Below, one piece after another: positions 1 through 7,028 of a stretch of 16,324 nt of DNA. Each line of letters starts with the position of its first letter. Within the stretch, counting starts at the first letter, position 1. A model generated the notes under the pieces. The model saw only the letters and a list, made by a program, of their open reading frames with translations, was not told the origin of the DNA and ran no database searches. The position numbers and the translations under genes are program-made. Location of the stretch: contig CAKOIM010000022.1 of assembly GCA_934086815.1 (NCBI GenBank), forward strand, positions 1 through 16,324, written 5' to 3'. This stretch comes from an uncultured Bacilli bacterium. Its GTDB lineage: Bacteria > Bacillota_I > Bacilli_A > RF39 > UBA660.

Positions 1-170
1 AATTGATCAGTAGTAGCTGTTATAACATTAACATCACCTTGGGAATTTGTATTACCTTGCATTTTAAAATAAGCATAAGAGGCTCCACCTAGAAAAATGA
101 GAATTGTTAATATTCCCAGAATAGATAATACCATAGCTTTATTTTTTTTATTTAACTTAAATTTTTGCAT
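1..170 (-). CDS. Exported protein with SipW-cognate-like signal, N-terminal part (cut by window edge)
   Basis: Only the first 56 codons are in the window and the reading frame is still open at position 1. The start ATG is at 168-170, with AGGAAAAG about 9 nt upstream and a near-consensus promoter before that. The protein begins with a basic stretch (Lys/Asn rich, residues 1-11), a hydrophobic segment (about 13-30), then the motif GGASYAYF (28-35), followed by a polar Asn/Gly/Thr-rich segment. A hydrophobic segment ending in an (S)YAYF or AYF motif is the hallmark of the SipW-cognate signal class of TasA/camelysin-like exported proteins in Bacillota. That class is known to be processed by the signal peptidase SipW in Bacillus. 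No mature domain is visible, so the function cannot be assigned; a plain single-pass membrane anchor is the alternative. The gene appears to be its own transcription unit. Confidence 0.7.
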   Translation of the reverse strand, partial: MQKFKLNKKNKAMVLSILGILTILIFLGGASYAYFKMQGNTNSQGDVNVITATTDQ

Positions 171-355
171 ACAAAAAGACTTTTCCTTTCCGAAACCTCT
201 ACTATAAAAATGATAAAATATTCTACTATGCTTGTCAACCATATTAATACATTTTTTTCAAAAAATTATCATCATAAATGTCAATAATTTAGTCCATATT
301 AAAAGCAACCACTATTTAGGCACACTTAGTTTATTACAATTCAAGAATTTAAGTT
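171..355. other. Intergenic region, 185 bp
   Basis: This gap lies between two minus-strand genes. It carries the promoter and ribosome-binding site of the leftmost gene (210-238). I found no convincing intrinsic terminator after the 174-aa gene; the only nearby inverted repeat is a 5-bp AATTC/GAATT at about 340-352 without a U-tract. Nothing else is evident. Confidence 0.5.
210..238 (-). promoter_or_regulatory. SigA-type promoter of the leftmost exported-protein gene
   Basis: On the minus strand: TTGACA (233-238), 17-bp spacer, TATCAT (210-215). The -35 is a perfect consensus and the -10 matches 5 of 6. Transcription would start near 203, giving a leader of about 30 nt that contains the ribosome-binding site. 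Confidence 0.8.
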
Positions 356-880
356 TCATCTAACATAACTACACATTTTTTCTTTAAATGAACATTTAAC
401 TTTAGGTGCATCTTTAATTGTATTATCTACTTTAGATGGTGAAGATAAGTAAATATATTTATTGCCTACTTTATCTATTGTCATATGCAGTTGACTAATA
501 TTCGGAGTATTTTCAAAATTGAATTTTATTTTTTCTTGAACTACATTTAAATTAGTAATTGTGTACTTATCTATCTCAACTTTTCCTATACAATGAATAT
601 AAATTTCATTATTATTTACAAATAAATTAGAAGCATCATCTAGAGTATCACATTTTTTTATTTTCTTTAAAATATAATAGTCATTATCCCTTAACAATAT
701 ATTTAAATTACTCCAAATTATATATTCTTTATTATTGTAATTTATTTTCTTTATAACACTTTCATTTTCAACAAGTTCATATTTTTCTAAACTTGTTAAT
801 GTATATTTGTAGTTTATTTTTTTTACTACTATAAAAATTAATAATATTATAAAGGTAATTATTAAAATTTTCTTTTTCAT
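356..880 (-). CDS. Hypothetical membrane-anchored protein, 174 aa
   Basis: I do not recognise this family. The N-terminus is three lysines followed by one strongly hydrophobic segment (about residues 5-19), so the protein is either anchored with its bulk outside the cell or secreted. The remainder (20-174) alternates hydrophobic and polar residues in short runs with many Tyr, Asn and Lys, which suggests a beta-rich extracellular domain. Four cysteines (77, 97, 163, 170), all outside the membrane segment, could form two disulfides. The start is well supported: GAAGG lies 6-7 nt upstream of ATG. The stop is TGA. The gene has a candidate extended -10 promoter directly after the dacA terminator, so it is probably monocistronic. 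Its high Asn/Ile/Lys content is in line with the rest of the window, so there is no sign of recent transfer. No function is proposed. Confidence 0.75.
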   Translation of the reverse strand: MKKKILIITFIILLIFIVVKKINYKYTLTSLEKYELVENESVIKKINYNNKEYIIWSNLNILLRDNDYYILKKIKKCDTLDDASNLFVNNNEIYIHCIGKVEIDKYTITNLNVVQEKIKFNFENTPNISQLHMTIDKVGNKYIYLSSPSKVDNTIKDAPKVKCSFKEKMCSYVR

Positions 881-917
881 ATTAGACCTTCTTCTTACAC
901 ATATTTTAACTAAAATA

Positions 918-945
918 ATCTTAACATGTTTCTTTATATTTTCAT
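918..945 (-). promoter_or_regulatory. Candidate extended -10 promoter of the 174-aa gene
   Basis: On the minus strand TG-T-TAAGAT (918-926) forms an extended -10, with a weak -35 ATGAAA (940-945) 16 bp upstream. It sits between the dacA terminator (972-1003) and the gene's ribosome-binding site. Confidence 0.5.
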
Positions 946-971
946 AGCATTTTTATGTGATATCATAACAC

Positions 972-1003
972 AAAAAAGATAGACCATAATTATCTATCTT
1001 TTT
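972..1003 (-). terminator. Intrinsic terminator of dacA
   Basis: A perfect 11-bp stem (973-983 with 993-1003) surrounds a 9-nt loop, and a run of U follows on the minus-strand transcript. The stem begins 2 nt after the dacA stop codon. Confidence 0.85.
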
Positions 1004-1005
1004 AA

Positions 1006-2169
1006 CTATATTGATTGTTTCATTGTTTTCTTACCTGCTCCAACTATGGTAATATTTTTCTTTATATAATCAAATATATTTGCTTTACCTATATCCTTAT
1101 CAACTGTAACTTCGACTTCATCTACAACATTACCTTCATTATCAATCATTTCCGCCATACCTACAGTATCCCCTTTTTTTACCGGAGCGTTAACAGAATC
1201 AAATAATAAATTAAATTTATATGAACTAACACTTTCATTAGTTTTTAATAATTCCGTAACATTATTAGCTAAAATTATGTTTACTTCATCCACTTTTCCC
1301 TTATTAACTCTGACTTTTCCCAAAACTTCTCCTTCTTTTTTTATTATATTGATTTTATAAGTATTAAAACCATAGTTTAGTAATTTTACTGTATCACTAC
1401 TTCTATTTGCTGATGTATCTTCGCCCATGACTACGGATATTAAACGAAAATTGTCTTTTTTGGCAGTTGCAGTTAAGCAGTAACCAGCAGTTGAAGTAAA
1501 TCCTGTTTTTAAACCATCTACACCGTCATAAAATCTTACTAATTTATTAGTGTTCACTAACCAAGTTTTAGACCCATCATTTTTTTCTAAATACTCTTCA
1601 TAAATACTAGTATATTCTAATATTTTTTCATGTTTTAAAAGTTCTCTAGCAATTATTGACATATCTCTGGCAGTAGAATAATGTCCTTCAGCATCAAGTC
1701 CATGAGGATTTACAAAATGAGTATTAACCGCGCCAATTTCTTGTAATCTTTTGTTAATCATTTCTACAAATTTTTCTTGTGTTCCCCCTACTTTTTCAGC
1801 TAAAGCCACTACAGCATCATTACCAGAGGCAATAGCTACACCTTTTAATAAATCATGAACAGTATATTCTTCCCCTGCTTCTAAAAATATTTGACTTCCT
1901 CCCATATTAGCAGCTTCTTCACTAATAGTTACTTTATCATCAAACTTTAAAGTATTATTATCAATAGCTTCCATAACGATAAGCATACTTGCTAATTTCG
2001 TCATAGATGCCGGTGCTAATTTTTCATCAGCAGCTTTTTCATATAAAACTTTACCAGATAAATTATCTACTAAAATAGCACTTTTAGCATTACTAGTTAA
2101 ATCTACCTCAGCATAAACATCTACTATTAACAATAAAAACATAATTAAACCAAACAAATATTTTTTCAT
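1006..2169 (-). CDS. dacA: D-alanyl-D-alanine carboxypeptidase (peptidase S11, PBP5/DacF-like)
   Basis: This low-molecular-weight penicillin-binding protein removes the terminal D-Ala from peptidoglycan pentapeptides outside the cell, which limits cross-linking. All three active-site motifs of the S11 family are present in order: SxxK as S55-M-T-K58, SxN as S115-G-N117, and KTG at 221-223. Residues 1-20 form a signal peptide (MKK, hydrophobic core, cleavage likely after VYA20). The catalytic domain spans about 28-260, followed by a beta-rich C-terminal domain typical of PBP5. At 387 aa it has normal family length. The C-terminus (DYIKKNITIV...) is short and only weakly amphipathic, so membrane anchoring by a C-terminal helix is uncertain. 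The start is supported by AAGGGG 7 nt upstream of ATG. The gene follows ylxM with an 83-bp gap and ends in a strong terminator. dacA versus dacF orthology cannot be settled from this sequence alone. Confidence 0.95.
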   Translation of the reverse strand: MKKYLFGLIMFLLLIVDVYAEVDLTSNAKSAILVDNLSGKVLYEKAADEKLAPASMTKLASMLIVMEAIDNNTLKFDDKVTISEEAANMGGSQIFLEAGEEYTVHDLLKGVAIASGNDAVVALAEKVGGTQEKFVEMINKRLQEIGAVNTHFVNPHGLDAEGHYSTARDMSIIARELLKHEKILEYTSIYEEYLEKNDGSKTWLVNTNKLVRFYDGVDGLKTGFTSTAGYCLTATAKKDNFRLISVVMGEDTSANRSSDTVKLLNYGFNTYKINIIKKEGEVLGKVRVNKGKVDEVNIILANNVTELLKTNESVSSYKFNLLFDSVNAPVKKGDTVGMAEMIDNEGNVVDEVEVTVDKDIGKANIFDYIKKNITIVGAGKKTMKQSI

Positions 2170-2207
2170 ACAAAACCCCTTAATTATTTTTATGTTTAAT
2201 ACAATTT

Positions 2208-2237
2208 ATTAGAACAATACACTTAAAATATACCCAA
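2208..2237 (-). promoter_or_regulatory. Weak candidate promoter of dacA
   Basis: On the minus strand TTGGGT (2232-2237), 18-bp spacer, and TCTAAT (2208-2213) preceded by TG-T (extended -10). No terminator is visible between ylxM and dacA, so read-through from ftsY-ylxM could also supply dacA mRNA. Confidence 0.35.
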
Positions 2238-2252
2238 TAAATTATTAATTTA

Positions 2253-2549
2253 TCATCCCACTATTTTATTTATTTCTTTCTTTACTTTTTCTAAATCATT
2301 TAATTCAAGTATTTCTCTTAATCTTTTCTTCCCCATATATATTTGTAAATTTGTTTCATATTCAATTAATTTTTCCGTAGTTTTCTTTATTATATTACCC
2401 ACATAACTTTTAGATACATTTTCTAAATCAGCTATTTCTTGTAAACTTAAATTTTCTTCATAATATAATGAATAATACTTACAATTAGATTCATTTAGTA
2501 AAGTTTTATAAATATTAAATAATTCTCCATGATAAATAAAATCTTCCAT
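2253..2549 (-). CDS. ylxM: YlxM-type helix-turn-helix protein associated with the signal recognition particle (UPF0122)
   Basis: The 98-aa protein matches the YlxM/p13 family in size, context and sequence. It carries a sigma-region-4-like helix-turn-helix (about residues 35-57, core LSLQEIADLENVSKSYV) and a charged helical C-terminus. In Bacillota ylxM normally sits between ftsY and ffh. In streptococci its product is reported to bind the SRP and influence SRP RNA and GTPase activity, so a role in co-translational membrane targeting is inferred from the family and context. Its ATG overlaps the ftsY stop in the sequence TAATG (one shared base), which indicates translational coupling. The stop is TGA. 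The oddity is that ffh, the usual next gene, is absent; dacA follows instead. Confidence 0.9.
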   Translation of the reverse strand: MEDFIYHGELFNIYKTLLNESNCKYYSLYYEENLSLQEIADLENVSKSYVGNIIKKTTEKLIEYETNLQIYMGKKRLREILELNDLEKVKKEINKIVG

Positions 2550-3535
2550 TATAACCAGTCCTTAAATAAGCCGTAAATATATTTTTCAATATCAAACGTA
2601 ACTAAATCTTCCATTTTTTCACCTAGACCTACAAATTTCACAGGAATATTAACTTCATCTTTAATAGCTAAAACAATACCACCTTTAGCAGTCCCATCAA
2701 GTTTAGTTAAAACAATTCCTGTTATATTTGTAATTTCTTTAAAAGCTGAAGCTTGCATAATTCCATTTTGACCAGTAGTTGCATCTATTACTAGTAAAGT
2801 TTCATGCGGGGCATCAGGTATAATCTTACCAATTACTTTATTTACTTTTTCTAATTCTTTCATTAAATTAACCTTATTATGTAATCTACCTGCCGTATCA
2901 ATTAAAATAATATCTGCATCTTTATTTTTTGCTTCCATTAATCCATCATAAATGACTCCGGCTGGATCAATATTTTCTTTACCATAAAATAAACTATCTG
3001 TTCTATCAGCCCAAATTTTTAACTGTTCTACTGCTCCTGCTCTAAAAGTGTCCCCTGCTATTAACATAACTTTTTTACCCATTTGTTTATATTTATAAGC
3101 AAGTTTTGCAATCGTTGTTGTTTTACCAACACCATTTACTCCGACCATTAAAATAACCGTTGGACCACCCTCAGCCATATTAATTTTATCTGTTAAAGTT
3201 TCATTATTAACATAAATAATAAATAATTCATCTACTATAACTTCGTTTAAATATTTTGTATCAATTATATTTTCTTGTTTTACTCTTTTACGAATTTTAT
3301 CCATAAAATTTAATACAGTATTAACCCCAATATCCGCTGTTATTAAAATATTTTCTAATTCTTCAAAATATTCTTCATTTACTTTATTAAATTTTAAACC
3401 TAACATTTTTAACTTAGATACAAATTCATCCCTAGATTTACTTAATCCAGTATCATACTTACTAACCTCTACATTTTCTTTTTCTTGTATTTCTTCTTTA
3501 TTTAATATACTTTTTAATTTATTAAAAAATCCCAT
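2549..3535 (-). CDS. ftsY: Signal recognition particle receptor FtsY
   Basis: FtsY is the SRP-GTPase receptor that docks Ffh-bound ribosomes at the membrane translocon. All G-motifs of the family are visible (numbering from the chosen start): P-loop G132-VNGVGKTT, DTFRAGA (162-168), DTAGR (213-217), TKLD (277-280) and the C-terminal GLGE (303-306). The N domain precedes these (about 35-120), and there is a short basic amphipathic N-terminus (MGFFNKLKSIL) of the kind that binds lipid. It lacks the long acidic A domain of E. coli, as is usual in Bacillota. I chose the ATG at 3535 (328 aa), not the in-frame ATG at 3562: the upstream ATG overlaps the TATAAT -10 box (3561-3566), so the transcript should start downstream of it. 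GFFxKLK is also the typical FtsY N-terminus, and AAAGGA precedes the chosen start by 12 nt. It is co-transcribed with ylxM. Confidence 0.96.
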   Translation of the reverse strand: MGFFNKLKSILNKEEIQEKENVEVSKYDTGLSKSRDEFVSKLKMLGLKFNKVNEEYFEELENILITADIGVNTVLNFMDKIRKRVKQENIIDTKYLNEVIVDELFIIYVNNETLTDKINMAEGGPTVILMVGVNGVGKTTTIAKLAYKYKQMGKKVMLIAGDTFRAGAVEQLKIWADRTDSLFYGKENIDPAGVIYDGLMEAKNKDADIILIDTAGRLHNKVNLMKELEKVNKVIGKIIPDAPHETLLVIDATTGQNGIMQASAFKEITNITGIVLTKLDGTAKGGIVLAIKDEVNIPVKFVGLGEKMEDLVTFDIEKYIYGLFKDWL

Positions 3536-3560
3536 ATTTAAAATCAGTCCTTTCCAATTC

Positions 3561-3570
3561 ATTATATCAT
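3561..3570 (-). promoter_or_regulatory. Extended -10 promoter of ftsY-ylxM
   Basis: On the minus strand TG-A-TATAAT (TATAAT at 3561-3566) is a perfect extended -10 with no good -35 at 17 bp. The predicted start is near 3554, downstream of the 3562 ATG, which decides the FtsY start in favour of 3535. It is divergent from the rnjA promoter. Confidence 0.65.
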
Positions 3571-3587
3571 GCTAATTTGAAAAACAA

Positions 3588-3616
3588 TAGACAAAACAAT
3601 ATTTTTTTGATATAAT
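3588..3616 (+). promoter_or_regulatory. SigA-type promoter of rnjA
   Basis: TAGACA (3588-3593), 17-bp spacer, TATAAT (3611-3616), with an upstream TG extending the -10. Transcription would start near 3623, giving a leader of about 44 nt with AAGGA upstream of the rnjA ATG. Confidence 0.8.
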
Positions 3617-3666
3617 CTATGCAGTTCAGTAACTTTACGAATTTATAGAAAGAAGGAATTTTTTTA

Positions 3667-5340
3667 ATGGAAAAGAATAATATTTCCACCAAAGTAATAG
3701 CTTTAGGTGGTTTAGGTGAAGTTGGAAAAAATATGTATATTGTTGAACATAATAATGAAATAATTATTATTGATGCCGGAGTTATGTTTCCGGAAGATAA
3801 TTTATTAGGTGTTGATTATGTTATTCAAGATGTATCTTATTTAAAGAAAAATATAAACAAAATAAAAGGTTTATTTATAACCCATGGTCATGAGGATCAT
3901 ATCGGAGGTATACCATTTTTACTTCAAGCTATTGATATACCAGTTATATATACACCAAAAATTGCAAAAGATTTAATTGAAAAAAAACTACATGAAAGAA
4001 ATATTAAATATAATAATTTTGAAATTATTAACCCAAAGTTAAATGTTAAAACTAGATATTTTGATATTTCATTTGTTAATACTACCCATTCTATACCAGA
4101 TAGTTTTGCCTTAATCATCAAAACTCCGAATGGTGTTATATTTGAAACGGGAGATTTTAAATTTGATTTAACTCCGGTCGGACCTATCGCTGACATTCAT
4201 AAAATGGCAAAAATAGGTTCCGAAGGCGTTACTCTTTTACTAAGTGACTCCACTAACGCTTTATCAAGTGGTTATTCTAAAAGTGAAAGTGCCGTTGATG
4301 GTACACTTAATGATATGATTAGTAAACATCATGGTCGTGTCATAATTGCAACATTTGCATCAAACATTTATAGAATAAAACACATTGTTGAAAGTTGTAG
4401 AAAATTTAACCGAAAAATTATCGTATTTGGAAGAAGTATGGAAAATAGTATTGAACTAGCATTAAATAATGATTTAATAAAAGATAAGTCTATATTTATT
4501 GATGCTAATGAAGCTAAGAGTTTAAAAAGAAACGAAGTATGTATATTATGTACAGGATCTCAAGGTGAACCTCTAGCAGCTTTATCAAGAATTGCAAATG
4601 GTCAACATAAACAAATATCTCTTTTAAATGATGATTTAGTAATATTCTCATCAAGTCCAATTCCTGGTAATGCTGAAAGTATAAATAAAATAATAAATAA
4701 ATTATACTTAAAAGGTGTACGAGTATTTACTAATTCTGAATTTAGCGATGTACATACATCAGGTCATGCTAAAGAAGAAGAATTAAAATGGATGCTTAGA
4801 ATTATTAAACCAAAATACTTTATGCCAATGCATGGTGAATACAGAATGTTAAAAAAACACACAGAAATCGGAGTATTATGCGGAGTAAATCCTAAGAATA
4901 CATTTATTTGTACAAACGGTGATGTTATTGAACTATTAAATGGCGAAGTAAAAAAAGCAGGAACAGTCCAAGCCGGAGATGTATATGTGGATGGTTCACG
5001 CATCGGAGATATTGGAAGTGTAGTAATAAAGGACCGTAAATTAATGAGCCAAGATGGAATATTAATTACAATTTTAAATATTAATACTTTAACAAGAAAG
5101 TTATTGTTAAAGCCAAATGTAACAGCTCGAGGTTTTGTATTAGTTAACGAAAATATTGAATTAATGCAAAAAATTGAAAGAAAAATTAATGAAATAGTTA
5201 CAAACTTTTTAAGTAAATCTCCATATAGTTATACAGATTTAAAAAACCAAATAATATTTGAACTTCTTCCTTTTATTAATAATTTAACAGGAAGAAAACC
5301 AATAATATTACCAGTTATAATGGAAGTAAATCAAGCTTAG
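3667..5340 (+). CDS. rnjA: Ribonuclease J (metallo-beta-lactamase / beta-CASP)
   Basis: RNase J is a zinc-dependent endoribonuclease and 5'-3' exoribonuclease that works in mRNA decay and in rRNA and small-RNA maturation in Bacillota. The metallo-beta-lactamase core shows HxHxDH as H73-G-H75-E-D77-H78, the third-motif histidine H141 and aspartate D163 (TGDFKFD). The beta-CASP insert covers about 215-365, with SGHAKEE (365-371) and H389 in MPMHGEYRML completing the active site. The C-terminal RNase J domain runs from about 450 to the end. At 557 aa the length is typical for the family. The ribosome-binding site AAGGA lies 9 nt upstream of ATG. The gene has its own promoter, divergent from ftsY, and ends in an intrinsic terminator that contains its stop codon. 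With only one copy visible, RNase J1 versus J2 cannot be resolved, so the symbol is given by default. Confidence 0.95.
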   Translation: MEKNNISTKVIALGGLGEVGKNMYIVEHNNEIIIIDAGVMFPEDNLLGVDYVIQDVSYLKKNINKIKGLFITHGHEDHIGGIPFLLQAIDIPVIYTPKIAKDLIEKKLHERNIKYNNFEIINPKLNVKTRYFDISFVNTTHSIPDSFALIIKTPNGVIFETGDFKFDLTPVGPIADIHKMAKIGSEGVTLLLSDSTNALSSGYSKSESAVDGTLNDMISKHHGRVIIATFASNIYRIKHIVESCRKFNRKIIVFGRSMENSIELALNNDLIKDKSIFIDANEAKSLKRNEVCILCTGSQGEPLAALSRIANGQHKQISLLNDDLVIFSSSPIPGNAESINKIINKLYLKGVRVFTNSEFSDVHTSGHAKEEELKWMLRIIKPKYFMPMHGEYRMLKKHTEIGVLCGVNPKNTFICTNGDVIELLNGEVKKAGTVQAGDVYVDGSRIGDIGSVVIKDRKLMSQDGILITILNINTLTRKLLLKPNVTARGFVLVNENIELMQKIERKINEIVTNFLSKSPYSYTDLKNQIIFELLPFINNLTGRKPIILPVIMEVNQA

Positions 5341-5361
5341 TTTAAAAACTAAGTTTTTTTT
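5336..5361 (+). terminator. Intrinsic terminator of rnjA
   Basis: A 7-bp stem closed by a 4-nt loop (CTTAGTT/AACTAAG, 5336-5353) is followed by eight T (5354-5361). The rnjA stop TAG (5338-5340) is part of the stem. Confidence 0.85.
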
Positions 5362-5363
5362 AT

Positions 5364-5389
5364 AAAAAAAAGAAGCTATTTTGCTTCTT
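5364..5389 (-). terminator. Intrinsic terminator of rny
   Basis: On the minus strand AAGAAGC (5383-5389) pairs with GCTTCTT (5370-5376) across a 6-nt loop, followed by a U-run. The rny stop TAG (5376-5378) lies at the base of the loop. It is adjacent to, but separate from, the rnjA terminator. Confidence 0.8.
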
Positions 5390-6929
5390 CTTGTACTCTA
5401 GTCTCTCTAATAACAGTAATCTTGATTGTCCCTGGATATTGCATTTCATCTTCAATTTTTTCTTTAATATCTCGGGCAATCTTATAACTTTTATTATCAT
5501 CAACTTCGTCTGGTTTAACGATAACACGTAATTCTCTTCCCGCTTGCATTGCAAATGTTTTTTCAACACCTTCATAAGAATTACCTATTTCTTCAAGTTG
5601 TTCTAATCTCTTTATATAATTTTCTAAAGAATCATTTCTAGCCCCAGGACGTGCCGCAGATAAAGTATCAGCAATAGCTACTAGTACAGCAATAATAGAT
5701 TTTGCTTCTGTATCTCCGTGATGTGATGCAATAGCATCAAGAACTACTTCTGGTTCATGATATCTTTTAGCAAATTCTAAACCAATTTCAACATGACTTC
5801 CTTCTATTTCAAAATCAATTGCTTTTCCTAAATCATGTAATAAACCTGCTCTCTTTGCTAAATTTACATTTTCTCCCAATTCCGAAGCCATAAGCCCACA
5901 AAGATTTGCAACTTCAATAGAATGCTTTAAAGCATTTTGTCCATAACTAGTTCTAAAGTTCAATTTACCCACTAAAGCAACTAATTCCGGATCAATTTTA
6001 GTTATACCTAAATCATTTATTGTTTGTGTTCCAATTTGAATAATTCGTGCATTTACATCTTTTACAGTTTTATCATAAACTTCTTCAATTCTTCCCGGAT
6101 GTATTCTTCCATCTTTAATTAATGTTTCAATTGTAATCTTTGCAATTTCTCTTCTTAAAGGATCAAACGATGATAAAGATATTGCTTCCGGAGTATCATC
6201 TATAATTAAATCAACTCCTGTTACAGATTCAATTGTTCTAATATTTCTTCCTTCTCTTCCAATTAATCTCCCTTTCATTTCATCATTAGGTAAATCAATT
6301 GTACTAACTGTCTGTGTCCCAACAACGTCATCCGCATACCTTTCCATGCTATTTACAATTAATTGTTTAGCTATTTCATGAGCTTCTAAACGTGCTTTAG
6401 TTTCTTGTTCCCTAATATAATTGGTAATTTCTAATTCCATATTATTTTCAACACGTTGCATTATCATTGCATGAGCTTTCTCTTGACTCAATTTTGCAAT
6501 TTTTTCTAATTGGGTCATTTCTTCCTTTAACAACCCATCCATTTTTTCCTCTTTTTCTTGTAATTTTTTTTGTTTAGCTAATAAATCATTTTCTTTTTCT
6601 TGTAATAAATTATCTCTATTTTGCAAAATTTCTTCTCGTTTATCTAAATTATTTTCTCTATTTAATAATCTATCTTCATTTTGCAAAACTTCTGCTTTAC
6701 GCATTTTTATTTCTGCTTCTGTTTCTTGTTTTAATCTATGTTGTTCTTGCTTTATTTCTAGTAAAGTATCTCTTTTATTCTTTTCAATTTCTCTTTTAGA
6801 ATCTTCAATAAATTTATTAGCTTTATGAATAGTTTTGGAAGCCTTTATGGAAAAAAATATCCACAAACCTATACTTCCAATTAAAATTCCAATAACAAGG
6901 GATAAAATGGTAACTAATATAATATCCAT
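5376..6929 (-). CDS. rny: Ribonuclease Y (KH and HD domain endoribonuclease)
   Basis: RNase Y is the membrane-bound endoribonuclease that starts decay of many mRNAs in Bacillota. Domains in order: an N-terminal membrane helix (about residues 3-26), a long charged coiled coil (about 30-190) rich in Glu, Lys and Gln, a KH RNA-binding domain with GREG at 224-227 inside RLIGREGRNIRTIE, and an HD domain with the metal-binding pair H365-D366 in LLHDLGKA, followed by SHHG (402-405). At 517 aa it matches the usual length of about 520. GGAGG lies just upstream of ATG at 6929. A good promoter precedes it, whose -35 box falls inside the terminator of the preceding gene. It is convergent with rnjA, so the two main decay endonucleases of this lineage are neighbours. 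All expected catalytic residues are intact. Confidence 0.97.
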   Translation of the reverse strand: MDIILVTILSLVIGILIGSIGLWIFFSIKASKTIHKANKFIEDSKREIEKNKRDTLLEIKQEQHRLKQETEAEIKMRKAEVLQNEDRLLNRENNLDKREEILQNRDNLLQEKENDLLAKQKKLQEKEEKMDGLLKEEMTQLEKIAKLSQEKAHAMIMQRVENNMELEITNYIREQETKARLEAHEIAKQLIVNSMERYADDVVGTQTVSTIDLPNDEMKGRLIGREGRNIRTIESVTGVDLIIDDTPEAISLSSFDPLRREIAKITIETLIKDGRIHPGRIEEVYDKTVKDVNARIIQIGTQTINDLGITKIDPELVALVGKLNFRTSYGQNALKHSIEVANLCGLMASELGENVNLAKRAGLLHDLGKAIDFEIEGSHVEIGLEFAKRYHEPEVVLDAIASHHGDTEAKSIIAVLVAIADTLSAARPGARNDSLENYIKRLEQLEEIGNSYEGVEKTFAMQAGRELRVIVKPDEVDDNKSYKIARDIKEKIEDEMQYPGTIKITVIRETRVQEEAK

Positions 6930-6978
6930 TTTAAATCCTCCATTTTCTATAGAATAATCATTTTTAATCTACAATTTA

Positions 6979-7007
6979 ATTATACCTACAATTAAAAAAA
7001 TAATCAA
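6979..7007 (-). promoter_or_regulatory. SigA-type promoter of rny
   Basis: On the minus strand TTGATT (7002-7007), 17-bp spacer, TATAAT (6979-6984). The -35 box is the distal half of the tagA terminator stem, and it includes the tagA stop codon TGA (7004-7006). Confidence 0.75.
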
Positions 7008-7028
7008 GGAAATATTATTTCTTTGATT
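6994..7028 (-). terminator. Intrinsic terminator of the glycosyltransferase-tagA operon
   Basis: A 12-bp stem with one mismatch (7017-7028 with 7002-7013) and a 3-nt loop, followed by a run of U (6994-7000) on the minus-strand transcript. It lies almost entirely within the last tagA codons, and the stop TGA (7004-7006) is in the stem. Confidence 0.8.

Noticed and set aside
2236..2260. An AT-only inverted repeat (ATAAATT/AATTTAT) after ylxM as a terminator
   Set aside because: It has no G-C pairs and no U-run, so it would not terminate; dacA may receive read-through.
3536..3562. FtsY beginning at the first in-frame ATG (9 extra residues)
   Set aside because: That ATG overlaps a perfect -10 box and has no Shine-Dalgarno sequence.
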